Below are positions 22,641 to 34,684 of a DNA stretch of 64,000 nt, piece after piece. The notes under the pieces were generated by a model. The model saw only the letters and a list, made by a program, of their open reading frames with translations. It was not told the DNA's origin and did no database searches. Each line of letters opens with the position of its first letter. Within the stretch, counting starts at the first letter, position 1. The position numbers and the translations under genes are program-made. Source of the stretch: Saturnia japonica (lineage: Eukaryota > Arthropoda > Insecta > Lepidoptera > Saturniidae); NCBI GenBank assembly GCA_033032175.1, contig CM065316.1:2140115-2204114 (forward strand). The letters are read 5' to 3'.

Positions 22641-24014
22641 GTTTTTCATCCCACAGATTAAAATGACATTTCATGTGTTGCAAGTTTTTTGGGGTTTTAA
22701 AATAGTTATGTCGCCAGTGGGGGAACTAATCGTAAAACCGTACGAGTTAATATACTTATTGATAAGTTTATTGAAAAATCACTGAACCCTCCGAATTTGA
22801 AGGACGAATGAAGGAGACAAAATCGCGTCTCCTGTGAGCTAACCGATGTGTTCTTTTATAATTTGTTCGCCATATTTATATTTCATATAGTTTCCTGAAT
22901 TATGTTATGATAATATTAAATTCATCGGACATACTGAATAATAAATAAAAACCCTTAATTTACTATTGAAAATCTTATGATCCAATTAATTGTACCAAAA
23001 AGAATACGGTAGTACAAAACTACAAAAATAAATGTGAAAACATTATTTTCAAGTTTGAATTTGGTGATTGTGAATTAACTCCGTGGAATTCAAAAAAGCT
23101 ATAGTTTATATACAGTAAAATTTTATACCGTACAAACTGACGAAACGTTTCAAATATATATTTGTACATACAAAAATATATTAACAAATTTTTAAGCAAC
23201 TATAGACTTTACAGACCTAGATATAAAAGCTGTCGACACATACACATTATTTGTGTAAGAAATCGCCTTGCTGTAACCCGTTGTAATTTTTTTATTTCTT
23301 TTTTATCGCTTCACAATAATATTACGGCCGAATTGTCACAGATTATATTACAAAATGTGAGAAAAAAAAGAACACAACAATGTTGCATCCGTGAAAGGTA
23401 TTTTGAATGGTTTTAAGGCGGAACAAATCGCATGGTAAAAATAAGATTTGTGATTAGGGTCGCCAACCGTCTCACGTGAAGTTGGAAAACTGACTGATTT
23501 CTGGGACCCTCTTGTCCGGGCGTCTCATATGATATATATGTGGGGCGCTAATAGTTCACATAATTTGTGTGAAATGGAACGCTTTTTTTTTTCATTTTGT
23601 CTTTCTGCCTATGTAGCCAATTTTGCCAATGTCATGGAGCGCTCTGAATATTTTAACAATGAGTTTTTAATTGATGTTCCGCCACTGTCTATAAAGTGAT
23701 ATTCCTGGTGAATATACGGGTACAAGCGTTATGCTTATAAATAATTCACTCAAGCGCGTACTCTATTTAAAAAAAAAAAAAAAGAAATATAACCGGACTA
23801 ATAAATAAAACTCATCAACAAAATATACGAAAATGACGTCCGAATGTTAACAATTTGATAGGGTAGATTTAAAAACATGTACGCACGTAAAAAGTTAAAC
23901 TTATTGGGCGTAGGTAAAAAAGATTACTAAAAATTGTATGCTTGCCAACAAGTCCGCCATCAATGGTAGATAGTAATGTGAATTAATTTGACTGACTTAT
24001 TTTAATTCTGTAAC
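22641..24014. other. Unassigned stretch
   Basis: 'agggtcgccaaccgtctc' at about 23456 resembles the start of a common dispersed repeat, and similar text occurs at 52383. A 15-base A-run lies at about 23769-23783. No gene was recognised. Confidence 0.35.
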
Positions 24015-24545
24015 TAGCTGTGCCCGCGGCTTCGCTCACGTGGACTACAGAATGCCCGTGCGACTGTTGCTCCCCCGCTCCCGGCTATTTTAAAGAAAAA
24101 ATGCTTATTGTAGGTGTTCCTTAGAAGATAGACGTATGCTAACTACTCTCTGACTTTTTTGTAGGTCTGTTTAATGTCTACAATTATTTAGTAGGTACAT
24201 TCATTCTCTATATATCTTCTGATTTACTCTACGTAAGCTATTTAAGCTCCCGAATTAATTCACCATGACCAGTTTGTTTATATTTGCACGGAACCCTAAT
24301 TCTTATTCTAAAATAAAAGTAGCCTAAGTTACTCCCTATAAAATCAACCATCTACCAGTGAAAGTCCAGTCAAAATCAGCCCAACCGTTTCGGAGATTAC
24401 CCGGAACAAACAGACAGACAGACAGACAACAATTTTAAAAATGGACTTTTTGTTATAGCGATCGTTTATACTTTAATATGCATTTAGTAAAGAGCTGTTA
24501 TTTTGACATTACAAACAGACACTTCAATTTTATTAATTGTATAGA
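24015..24545 (-). mobile_element. Family F Helitron-like element, copy 1 (full length)
   Basis: On the minus strand it starts with TCTATACAATTAATAAAATT at 24545 and ends with CTAG at 24015-24018, after the hairpin 'acgtgagcgaagccgcgggc'. The interior has a (GACA)n run at about 24412-24429 and 'ccgtttcggagattacccgg'. Matching copies lie at 33430 and 58125. No protein is encoded. Confidence 0.85.
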
Positions 24546-25204
24546 TAATAATTTCATTTGACGGTGTATAAATGAATAGTATTTTCATCATGATTAAATA
24601 ATTCATTATTCGCATATGTGACGAGTATGCAATATGATAAAGTTAGTGATCGATGATAATAATGCAAATACATGTTATTTACCTACCATTGGTTTATGTA
24701 ACTGCGTGGAATACGCTTAAAAATAAGCTGAGAATACGGAGTGTCTCTCACTTGCAGCTGATAAAACTCATCAATTTCAGTCAACTAGGCAATCATTATA
24801 GAACGTCCTACCATACTAACTATCGTGTAGGGCAAAAGTTCCAGACGGTTCTAGACGTGTGCGAGTTATGTAATTCGTATATTTAATCTCGAATGTGATA
24901 TGACATTTGATATCAGTAACAAAGACGTATAGGATGCGTGACGGTAGATGATTTATCTCATTTTATGACACTCTTACGTTGTTTGTGATTGAATAGTGTA
25001 TTTGACACTTGCTTATTTGATTGGTAAGTTGGCATAAAATGCGAGGATATTGAGGTATGTAGTGGACGCAGCCAAATAACCTAATGTTGTGTTCCTTCAG
25101 TGAGTTGCCTTAGATTTTGCAAAAAATAAGCATGTTTTATATTAATACAACGATATACGTTGGCCAATAGCACATATGGCAACATTTAACAAAAAAGAAT
25201 TAAT
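24546..25204. other. Unassigned stretch
   Basis: A 77-codon ORF at 24653-24886 is unrecognised. No repeat family was assigned. Confidence 0.35.
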
Positions 25205-25500
25205 AACCAACATCAATGATTGTGTAGAGTTCCCTTGTGTATCTTCGAAGTTCAAAGTCCGATGCCAATGAAATTAAAAGTCATGAATCATCGAAATCGG
25301 TTCATAAATAAAAAAGTTGTGGCCTAAAATCCATTAAAAAAATATACACTCGAATCGAGTAACCTCCCGACTTTTGTTGACGTCGATTAAAAATGGTCTC
25401 GTAGGTATAATAAATATTAACGTGAGTAAAACCGCAGATAGCAGCTACGTATAAATTAGAGTTTTTTTTTATTGCGAGCTGTTTGCATACACCCTCCAAA
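25205..25500 (-). mobile_element. Family N dispersed repeat, copy 1
   Basis: On the minus strand it has 'tatgaaccgatttcgatga', 'ttcgaagatacacaaggga' and an upstream 'tttaatggattttaggcc' segment. These match copies at 46225, 58985 and 63235. Confidence 0.65.
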
Positions 25501-27122
25501 TATTATTCTGTATTAGTATAACCAGTTTACAATAGATGGCGCTACAATCTTTTCATTTTTAAGGCAAAGGGAATAAAGACCCAGGCACAAGTTAATAAGG
25601 ATATATATGTGCATATATCTATATATTTATCTTATCTCCATAATGTTGCTTTTTCGAAGCGACATACCCGCATTATATTAACCTCGTTTTGTAATCATAC
25701 TGAACGGTTTCAACGGTACACCTGGATCTAGACTAGACTGAAAACATGTTTATTGTTTTATACGAGATTTAGGTCACTGTCTTGTTGACTAATTTTCCTT
25801 TAGTAATATGTATCTTTTTTTCGTCCGAATTTGTGATAACATTTATTTTGTTTCCCAACTTGTTACTTAAATCTATTTGCGGGTTTTGTTTTGTATATAT
25901 ATATAAGCAGCTGTTTAGTTACTATAATCTTATAAACAAGCTTTGCTTATTTTGGAATAAAATGGCCGTGTAAATAAAAATATTTTTCAAAGTAAAATAA
26001 AAGAATATATACTTACATGAGAAGTAGGTACCAACCCATAAACGATGGAAGAATTACGAATGTGTGCCGGGAAAAGCCAGGATTGAACGTAACACCTAAA
26101 ATTATTGACAAGCATGACTGAAGAGACATTTTAGCATGATCGCATGATTGCGATGGATTGCCAATTTCTCTCGGTGTTTGCCGTTTTTGGATCATACGTT
26201 CCCCCCATCGATCGAGCAGTGCAGCTGTTTATATTTTCTTCAATCAAATTAATATTGTCACATTCACAGATTAGTAAAACAAGGGAGATATTGTTCGGGG
26301 GCGTGTTGAGTGCGAACCCATCTAGCCTAAATTGGTCTTGCTGATTTTTGTTTGTAGTCGAATTCACACAGTGAACGAATAAACATCTTTTGATTTATAA
26401 CAAAATTTCACGTTGTTCAGTATTTTTTTGTAAAAATACCAGTTGTAATGTGAATTGCATCTCATTCCACACATAAATACTAAAAAAATATTGGTATTAA
26501 TCTTTTTTGATAAAATTTATTTTCAATAGTTCAACCAATCACATATGAAGAACTATTTAACAATGCGTTTAAAAGCCGTGATGGATAGATACATTGATTA
26601 GAATTGTTAAATAAATATTTGCATTTTACTGGCCAATAAAACAATTTAAACAAAAAATAAAATTGTTATTGCTTAATTATTGTTCATTTGTTCAAATGTT
26701 TTATTTCACTGTAAATTTAACCCTAAGAAAATAGAGCAGATAATATTTTTTTCATTTTTATATCGTTTTACCACTTTCATCTCTAGTTGTATTGTTGTGT
26801 TTATTAATAATCTATCGCTACAGGTTGATGCACCGCCTTCTTTTTGCATGCGTGCTATTAGTTAGTTTATTTGTGTTGCTGCAAACTTCTTAGTGTGTGT
26901 GAGAAATAAGAGTGTGCCGTATTTATACTTTTTGTGTTTGTGTCAGTGTAGTAAGGGGGTGGAGCTTCACTGTGCCGAGGAGACATGTGAACACGAACAA
27001 CTATTGTTTCAAAGCATATCTCCCTTGTTTTACTGATCTGTGGTTACACCCGTGGGTAAAAGAATACCGTTTAGCTTTTGCGCAGATAATTTATTCGTAC
27101 TCAAAAATATAAATTCAAAACA
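25501..27122. other. Unassigned stretch
   Basis: Several overlapping ORFs of 60-78 codons on both strands at 26013-26367 have no recognised motif. 'ttacacccgtgggt' at about 27044 is repeated near 35594, which suggests a small shared fragment. No gene is supported. Confidence 0.35.
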
Positions 27123-27236
27123 AACTCACAATTCGCTTTTTCAAATTTATTCTTTTTCCCTCTATGTTCCTCTTGCAAAACTCACAAATCGCTTTTTCAA
27201 ATTTATTATTTCTCCCTCTATGTTCTCTTGTTGATT
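27123..27236. repeat. Two-copy tandem repeat, 56-bp period
   Basis: 'aactcacaattcgcttttt' at 27123 is followed 56 bp later by 'aactcacaaatcgcttttt' at 27179. Both continue with 'caaatttatt' and 'ccctctatgtt'. The short ORFs here arise from the repeat. Confidence 0.8.
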
Positions 27237-27359
27237 TCTTCTTTCTACATCGCTTGTTGTTTTCACTTTGCTTTCGAAAATATAACTGATTAGGGTCGAA
27301 ATACGACTTGCTTATATAGTCAAATGAGACGATCACGAAATCTCTAGAAGGCTTTTTTT

Positions 27360-27445
27360 ATAGATCTGACTACAGCTACTTTGTTGTTAGCCTTAGGGCC
27401 CTGAAGCCGCTGCGGCTTTTACAGCTTCACCGAACTTTAACCTCT
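27360..27445 (-). mobile_element. Family K GC-rich A-tailed repeat, partial copy
   Basis: On the minus strand it has 'ctgtaaaagccgcagcggc', 'ccctaaggctaacaa' and 'tagtcagatctat', next to a T-run on the plus strand. Only the 3' end remains. Confidence 0.65.
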
Positions 27446-27674
27446 AGAAGGTACTTGAACTCGAAGTTGTAAACAATATGAGTCATCGTTTTTTTAACAA
27501 TTTATTTGTAGATCTGTTGACGACAATCCAAGCGATAATGTCTTTGTATGTGTGAATAAAAATAATGCTTGCTCGAAGATATATGAGGAAATACGAGGAC
27601 ACAATTTCACACACGGCCATTTAATTCTAAACTAAGCAAAGCTTGTAATATGGTAACTAAGCAGCTGATATACA

Positions 27675-27812
27675 TACCTATATAGATATTTAACGCCCAG
27701 ACACAACTGACATTTATGCTCATCACACGAAGTCGGTCATGGGCGGGGATCGAACCCGCGACCTCTCGGCTCAATAGGTAGCGTTTACTATCACTGCGCC
27801 ACGAGGCCTGTC
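27675..27812 (-). mobile_element. Family S tRNA-derived SINE
   Basis: On the minus strand the head reads 'gcctcgtggcgcagtgata' (A box), with a canonical B box GGTTCGATCCC at 27746-27756. A 'cagttgtgtctgggcg' body and an AT-rich tail follow. The T-arm is perfect (GCGGG/CCCGC), but the acceptor arms do not pair, so it is not an intact tRNA gene. Only one copy lies in this window. Confidence 0.8.
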
Positions 27813-27849
27813 AACATAACATGACAATATACTCGATTTTTTTATAATA

Positions 27850-27962
27850 AATAGCTCGGGCACATTGACGGTATTATCCCTGATGGTAAGCACAACGGTG
27901 ACCATCGAGAGATCTAAATCCACCGGCAGTCGCCGCTGTCATCCCGGCCTGCATAAATATCT
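27850..27962 (+). mobile_element. Family A interspersed repeat, copy 6 (5' part)
   Basis: It contains 'cctgatggtaagcacaacg', 'accatcgagagatct' and 'gtcgccgctgtcatcccgg'. It breaks off after 'ctgcataaat'. Confidence 0.7.
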
Positions 27963-28334
27963 CTTCACGTTACGCTTAATAATGTTTATTTTTCTGTTTT
28001 AGTCAGATCGTAGTAATATTGATTGTGCAGATGTTTTAAATATAAAGACATAACCTTAAACGAATTCATACATTAATTATGAATATATTAATTATATCAA
28101 TTTTTAGATATTCCAATTATAAATATTTAGTCATGGTAATAATAACTTTTACACTTAATATAATATTAATAAATTACTTAAATTAAAATTAATATTTGTG
28201 TATTGGCATGCCAAATATGCTTTAATTGTATAATTTATATCAGTATTGATTATCATAAATAAAGTAAAATTAATGTTTCAAGTATAAAAGTCTTTTAATA
28301 CCTACCTAAATCCTTTTAATAGATGTAGGGGACA
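27963..28334. other. Unassigned AT-rich stretch
   Basis: Very AT-rich, above all at 28060-28270. No gene or repeat family was recognised. Confidence 0.45.
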
Positions 28335-28545
28335 TTTAGTCAGACCGTGACTTAATTGCAATCGCGGCAACAGCACAAGCCGAGGTCCGGCAACTTTAGC
28401 ACCCTTGCGCGGTTGTTGCCCACGATTTCGCGGCTAAGTGCCTTAAGCGCTCGCCCCCAAGCCCGGTAAAGCTGTAAATCCATCAGCGGCTTTGTTTTTG
28501 GATAGAGCCCCTCAGGCTAACAGTAAGACCAGATCAAAAAAAAAG
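28335..28545 (+). mobile_element. Family K GC-rich A-tailed repeat, copy 2
   Basis: It contains 'aattgcaatcgcggcaac', 'agccgaggtccggcaac', 'aagcgctcgcccccaagc' and 'cctcaggctaacagtaaga', then an A-run at about 28536. It is a good-quality copy and pairs with the inverted copy at 39335. Confidence 0.75.
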
Positions 28546-29284
28546 GAAAAAGTAGGGCACAGAGATATTTCTTGGAGGTTTCATTCCACTTGGGACAATT
28601 CGACTGGTTGAATACCTCCACCCTACAAACAATCTAGTGTTGTGTGCCTGCGGTGAGTAGCGCTACCAGAACTCCTTGAGGAAGGGTGGTTCATGGTCGA
28701 CAAAACGCTAATAATATCTCGTGTGTTCTGATTTTACCATCAGGCGGACCGTATGTTTATTTGCCACTTGTTTATAAAAAAGTCGAATAAATAACAATAC
28801 ATATTACTTAAAATTGTTTCATATTTCACATACAATCGTTTAGTTTATAAATATAAACTTAAAAGAAATCTACTGGTTCTATAATAATTTAAATTATCAA
28901 ATAAATACTTATATAATTTCATTGTTCAATGTAATAAAAGTTTTGATACTTAGTGAAGTAAGAAACTCCACAATCGACAAACTTGATGCAGACTTAAACA
29001 GACCTATCCCATTATCTTGCAGTCTGGTCCTTACGGTGTAACAAGTTTACTAGTTGCCGACAACGATGTATACATATTTACAGTATGACAACTTAGATAA
29101 TTTTAAGTTATAGTTGAAAAACATACTAACGACCGGACATGACAAACCAATTCAGCAATTAAATCATTAATCAGACACTGTCAATTATCCTGATAAATCT
29201 CAATATAATATGAGAGCACACAAATCTATATATATATAGAAAATTATATATTTAATATAATTTTTATGAAATTAAATATTTGTG
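28546..29284. other. Unassigned stretch
   Basis: 28560-28770 has mixed composition ('tgtgttgtgtgcctgcggtg'; 'ttttaccatcaggcggacc'). This resembles the last part of an insect LINE 3' region, but no readable frame supports it. The rest is AT-rich. Confidence 0.35.
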
Positions 29285-30240
29285 ATATACAAAAAATCAT
29301 ATGGGCAATTCACACGTGGTAGAAGTGAAACCTTCACATTTATGTTTTTTTTAATTCAGAAAATGATAAAATACGCACTAATTTAAAGTTTATCAAAATG
29401 TACATACAAGTACTCACAATCATTATTCACAATATCATTTTCAATTAAGGCTTCACCTTGCACATTTTAAATATCCATCGGAATATCTTCTGAAAAAAGT
29501 ACATACGTATAATAATACGTACACGTATACAAAACACCACGGTTGTTGTGATGTCTTTCCCAACTAATAACTAAACAAAGTGGGATCTTCTGACAAGATT
29601 TTCGCTCTCTTGTCAGAACTATCTAGGGAGTTTGTTTGACATCTCTAAATTCATACTTTTCAATGTTCGTACCTACTTTTGTAGTGTTGGAGTTTGCAAC
29701 TTACATATTATTTTCATTTTAGCCCCCTCTAGGGAGTTTTTGTGACAAAATGTAAACTTGTACTATGGTAACGTAATTTGCAAAATCCATAATTTTATTT
29801 TATTTGAGTTCTCATTTTAGTCCCCTCTATTGTTACTTCTATACGAACTGGAAATGGTGTATTTTCTCATCATTGATCATTCAAAATTATTCCAAAAAAT
29901 TTTTTGTACACAGGCCGCTAACCGAAATAATTTCATTTCTATAACTAAAATAACGTAAAACAATATCAATCCGTAACAGAATATCATAAGTGTTGTCTGA
30001 AAAGGTTTTGTTTCGTGCCTTTTTGGTGAGGTAATAAAATTCATTATTGCGTGGCAACAAACCTCTTTTGTACCATTTTACCATTGCCTAAATCTTTCCT
30101 ATATCATTTTCTCCCACGTTAAATCTTTTGATTTTATGTGTCTGTCTCTTTTTATTGTCGCGTTTTCGTTTCATCGACTTTCAAATCACATTGATGCTAA
30201 AGAAGTTTTCACTACAAAAAGTATTATATACCCACAAGCA
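29285..30240 (+). mobile_element. Family O dispersed repeat, copy 1, interrupted
   Basis: The left part ('caattcacacgtggtaga'; 'caatatcattttcaatta') and the right part ('tcgtgcctttttggtgagg'; 'aattcattattgcgtggca') match 56115-56640, where they are nearly contiguous. Here they are separated by about 400 bp that includes a family J copy. The 65-codon minus ORF at 29887-30084 is not supported. Confidence 0.65.
29575..29660 (+). repeat. Family J repeat, copy 3, with compensated stem-loop
   Basis: Stem CTGACAAG (29590-29597), an 11-nt loop, then CTTGTCAG (29609-29616). Compared with the usual CTAACAAG/CTTGTTAG, both partners of one pair have changed (A-T to G-C). 'actatctagggagttt' follows. The copy is nested in family O. 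Confidence 0.7.
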
Positions 30241-30861
30241 TTGTTAAATTAAACACATTACAATCATGAGCTTTCTGTTTCTTTCTTTTCCATTTAACAA
30301 GACTCATCAACCATAGCAACTCTTGGCGGATTACAGGTAGTTAATAATAAAAATATTTAATCAAATTAGTTTGAAAATACTTATAATGCTCATATTCCAC
30401 TGCCACCAGTACCATACATTATTTTAGTGGTCATCATGTAAATTGTGGTATCATATAGCATTTATGGCAACCGGCGTAATCCATTGTGTGTAGTGAAGTT
30501 TGCAATGTTATTTTTCGCAAACAAAATAATAATAATTCGCAGTAACATTATGTTATTTTATTCAAATTCGTGATGATAAAACATACGGTTTTATAATTAG
30601 ACAAATAAAAACTACTGTTAGCGGATATTTGTCATTAGATTGTATCGCATCCCGGAAATATCAACATTATTATACATATTGAATGGTTTTATAATGATTC
30701 ATCATAACATATATAATTTAACTAATGCAGCATAATTGTTTTATAAAAATTGTATGCATTTACTAATTGTAAAATGTTTGTAAATTTTTTTTTTTTTTTA
30801 TAACATGATATTTTTTGGTAGACTGATAAATTGAAATGTATTGATGGGGGAACTGTATAAA
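30241..30861. other. Unassigned AT-rich stretch
   Basis: A T-run lies at about 30787-30799. No gene was recognised. Confidence 0.4.
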
Positions 30862-31218
30862 ATAGCGATCGGCTTAAGGTCGAAATTCGACTAGCGTCTT
30901 TTTGATCATAGACTATTTTCTGTTTGACATTTGCAGTATTCATGAACCTAAACAATGAGTATTATCTACTTCATCACTTGCTGTCACTTTTCGTTGAGTG
31001 ACTAATGTCAATATTTTGGGGGGTCTCAGTTCAATGGCACTGGTCGGTTTAGGATTCGTGGTATTATTTAATTTAATTTAATATATTAGTAATAGATATT
31101 ATAGATAAATTTTACCTTTCTGCACTCCTTCTCCATATAAACTTTAACCATGCCAAATCTCACAGTCTTTCCGCGCAAAAAAGGGTAGAAAGCTTTTGCT
31201 TCACGTATTAATATATAG
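30862..31218 (-). mobile_element. Family I Helitron-like element, copy 3
   Basis: On the minus strand it begins with TCTATATATTAATACGTG at 31218 and runs to the 'ggtcgaaattcgac' hairpin near 30878-30892. The CTAG terminus at 30862 has decayed to 'atagcgatc'. It otherwise matches 14625-14964 closely. The 77-codon minus ORF reaching in from 30722 is incidental. Confidence 0.75.
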
Positions 31219-32252
31219 AAAAAGAAGCACATATGAGCAGCAGCGATTACAGGTCGAGGTGGACATTGGACAGCGTGCGGACGTAAGTCCGACCTCTTAT
31301 GAACTTATAAAAGTTATTAATAGCATTCCTCATACCAGTATACTTACACTGTACTCTGTCCTCTTACAATGGATGTTGTATATTCTAAATAGACTAATGA
31401 AGGTACTTACAGTTAATGAAAGCGTAGAATTACCTTACTCGATTTGTTTTCAGACGAGCTGTTATTTAAAACTAGACGATAGAGGAATGCGCGTCCGGCA
31501 TTTCGTAACTGTCACTCGGTAAAAATAAATTTAGCGCGTGCTATTATTATGTATTATAGTTCGTCTCCGGCGAATTAGTCGTAAATGTTATGTCATAGAA
31601 CTCAATGTATGTTAGGTATTTTTATTGTCTACATTGCTATACGTATATACAATAATACAAATTATTTACTATATGAAACTAAAGCGAATGGAGAAAGTAT
31701 ACAAGAAAATGACAGCGGAAGCATCAACGATATCTCTTCTGTCGTTAAGCGAGAGCGGCGTGAACGGTTTTGGTTGACACCACGCAAATCTAGTAATACG
31801 TCATGTGTTAGTTATTGATGAACTGCAATGGTTATTTATCTTCAAATAGGGTAAATGTGTTTGTATTTCAATTACCTACTTCAAAAAACTTCATTAAATT
31901 AATTTGCGGTGGCCTAATGGTTTAAACATTAGTGTAATAACGATCCCATGTTTAAAACACCACAAAGATACGAAAGAGAACGACGACTTTTATTCAAAAT
32001 TAGCTTACGTTAAGTAATTTCTGTATAAATGGGATCTGTAATGACTGACGATGAAATAAAATATCGTGGGTAAAACTGGACGCCTTCGAAAAAGTTCCTC
32101 ATGTAGTGAGTGAAAATAAATATGTCGACTTTTTGCGCTTATAATCGCCAATACTTCGTGGCTAAACCCATATATTCCTCGGAAACAAACCTTTGCTCAG
32201 TGGTGACAAATTTAGCTGGTAGTAATTACCATGCACATAACACATGTAAATA
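31219..32252. other. Unassigned stretch
   Basis: ORFs of 108 codons (31196-31522, +) and 77 codons (31585-31818, +) have no recognised domain. The first one starts inside family I, which argues against a real gene. Confidence 0.35.
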
Positions 32253-32842
32253 AATACCTACACATATCTGGGACAAATAATATCTACAAAAGACCAATTA
32301 CCAAAACAAATCGATAGGAGAATAAGCAATACATAGAAACGCTATTGATCTCTAAAAGAAATAGTTAAAAACGAAACCATACCCATTTCAGTTAAAAGTA
32401 TATTATACAACACATGGATTCTCCCATGACTGAACTATGAGTGTCAAACTTAGCCTGCTACGAAAAAAAACAACCAAAAACTTGTATATTGCCAACGTCC
32501 CATGGAACGAAGTATACTATAATAGTATAAATATAAGGATTCGAAACCGGTGGACCATTTCAAGAATATGGAAAAGCACAAAACTAAGCGATATTTTCCA
32601 AAAATTAAAGTGGAACTGGACTGGACGCAATATGAGGACAAACAGAACAAAATCGACGAAAGACATCATGAAATAGTACTCCAGAAACGGGAAAAGACAA
32701 AGAGGACGTCAAATAAAGAGATGGGAAGATGATCTACCTAAGGGATGAAGAAGATTAATTAGCTCGCGATAGAAAAGCTTGGAATAAACTAAGGGAAGTC
32801 TACGTCGAAGGACAACCTGACAAATTGATTGCTAAAATATAG
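32253..32842 (+). pseudogene. RTE-like non-LTR retrotransposon, reverse transcriptase C-terminus
   Basis: From 32253 one frame reads 'YLGQIISTKDQ', 'KQIDRRISNT', stop, 'KRY', stop, 'SLKEIVKNE', then 'YNTWILP', stop, and 'CQRPMERSI'. A second frame gives 'KLKWNWTGRN', 'GRQIKRWEDDL'. A third ends with 'LARDRKAWNKLREVYVEGQP', then 'DKLIAKI' and the terminal stop at 32840-32842. This ordered series ('YLGQ...DRRI...W..YW.L'; 'LKW.W.GH'; 'GRP..RW.DDI'; 'ARDR.AW..L.EAYV') is what I know from the thumb and C-terminal region of RTE-type LINE polyproteins. It is broken by many stops and at least two frameshifts, and the catalytic YXDD core lies outside it. A 79-codon ORF at 32437-32676 is part of it. 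Confidence 0.75.
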
Positions 32843-33429
32843 CACTATGCACTTAATATTTATTTTAGTTTATAAGTCATTTATTATTGTACTATTTAAG
32901 TTAAGATGCTCATCATGGTCAGTGCATAAAGGTAATTACAACGAAGTACATTTTATAGCCATTGAAAAGCCCTTTAAGGGTCCATATATAAGTATGTTAC
33001 GATAATTAAAAAAAATTGAAAGTAGCATACGGTTTGCATACCTACGTAGTGCATCTAAGGGGGATCGTAATAGAATAACAAACTTCTGCTCTCACCCCAG
33101 GGTCTTTGTCGTGAGCATTGTTAAGTAGTAATTGCTGAGCTTATGTAAAAGCTGATTATGCCAATTTTAATTAGGAAATAATTACTTATAACTTTTCATA
33201 AATGCGCGCTTGCGTAGGGTTGTTGCGTAGGGTTTATTTTTCTATTAAATTATATAAAGTGGTGATATGTGTCCGATGAAATACTGTTACTACAAATAGC
33301 GTTATATCAGCTCACTTCAGTCCATTGCAGGATTGGTGCCTCTTCAATTTCACATTTTTCTTTGTTACATATATAGTACATAGTACAATTTATGTTACTA
33401 GCAACATTCCGAGTCTGCGTACTCTTTAA
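32843..33429. other. Unassigned stretch
   Basis: 'ttcagtccattgcaggatt' at about 33317 resembles a phrase from insect LINE sequences. No frame supports a gene. Confidence 0.35.
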
Positions 33430-33815
33430 TCTATACAATTAATAATATTGAAGTGTCTGTTTGTAATGTTATAGTAACAGCTTTTTACAAATACCTATGA
33501 AAATATGTACAATACCTATAACAAGAAAAAAACAATTTTTAAAATCCTTTTCTCTGTCCGTCTGTTTGTTCCATGTAATCTCCGAAACGGTTGAACCGAT
33601 TTAGACGGAACTTTCACTGGCAGATAGCTGATGTTATAAGGAGTAACTTGGTTACTTTTATTTTAGTAAAAGAATTAGGGTACCGCGTAAATAAAAAAAT
33701 AGTCATTATGAATCAATTCCAGCGCTTAAATGACTTACTCTGAGTAAAACTTTAACCTAAATTTAGGTACTACACCCATAACAAGCATTTTATCTTTAAA
33801 ATAATAACATTAAGC
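33430..33815 (+). mobile_element. Family F Helitron-like element, copy 2 (3' end missing)
   Basis: It starts with TCTATACAATTAATAATATT at 33430. It carries 'ctccgaaacggttgaaccg', 'ggaactttcactggcaga' and 'aaagaattagggtaccgc', aligned with 24015-24545 and 58125-58629. The right end fades out near 33815 without the hairpin or CTAG. Confidence 0.75.
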
Positions 33816-34309
33816 CTATAACAGTCAGAGATAATGTAGCATCTTATTAGTTAAAGAATTTTCAAGATCGGATAAGTAATTCTAGAAAATAACTCCTATT
33901 TCCAAATTCAAAAATTGTACCTCATAATATTATTTGTGGACTAGTATAAGAGTATGTATTCTCATCTTGTCCACCAGCTGCCTTGATAATGTGGTCACAC
34001 TATTTAAAACCGTTTGTGTATGTACTTATATTTAATTCATAACTATTTGTAAAAAGTTTTGACGAAAACACGCTTCGTTTAAGCGTTTAGCAATTTACAG
34101 GTTCTGCAGTTCTTGTATCTGTCCAGCATATTGGCAAACACCTGAGCAAATGATGAATTTAAATACATAATTCATTACGTTTACAATTATTACTGAAAGC
34201 GGTGAACTTATTTGCTGGATTAGTGACAATAAATATACCCTAAGAACATTACCGGTTTGCCGGGCAATAACTTCAGGCAGTTTTAGTGTGAAAAGGTGAA
34301 TGATAGTGA
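33816..34309. other. Unassigned stretch
   Basis: A 77-codon minus ORF at 34095-34328 has no recognised motif. No repeat was assigned. Confidence 0.35.
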
Positions 34310-34530
34310 TAGTCGGAAGTGATTCCATCTCGGTACATCTATTAAAAATTATAATAAACTGTAATATATTTATAAACGAGATCGAGTTGCTTACCGGTTT
34401 CGTCTCGATGACTGGGACGGGGACGTTTTCCTAACCGGTAGTACTTAGTGTTTTAACATTCATAATTTACTTCTTAGGAATAAATCGAATATAGTATTTT
34501 TGATTTTGAATTACGTTCAACGTTCGCTTT
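34310..34530 (+). mobile_element. Family L repeat, copy 1 (LINE-tail-like)
   Basis: 'cgagatcgagttgcttacc', 'ttcgtctcgatgactggga', 'cttcttaggaataaa' and a 'atttttgattttgaatta' end match 50425-50680. The repeated 'attttga' ending is typical of 3' ends of non-LTR elements, so a LINE 3' UTR is possible. No coding part is present. Confidence 0.6.
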
Positions 34531-34684
34531 CATTTTTACTTTTGATTGGGTGTGAGTTCAAATTAAATTAGTCAGTTTACAATAACATTTTAATTGTTAT
34601 TCAATACAGCCGGTGGCGCTCGTTATCACCGGAGCACTATAATTTCCCACTCTAAATAGATTATATTAGAACGAGATTTTTTAT

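Noticed and set aside
24412..24429. Independent (GACA)n microsatellite
   Set aside because: The same run is part of the family F consensus (also at 58228-58243), so it belongs to the element.
27690..27812. Possible tRNA gene on the minus strand
   Set aside because: The A box, B box and T-arm are good, but the acceptor arms do not pair and a SINE-type body follows.
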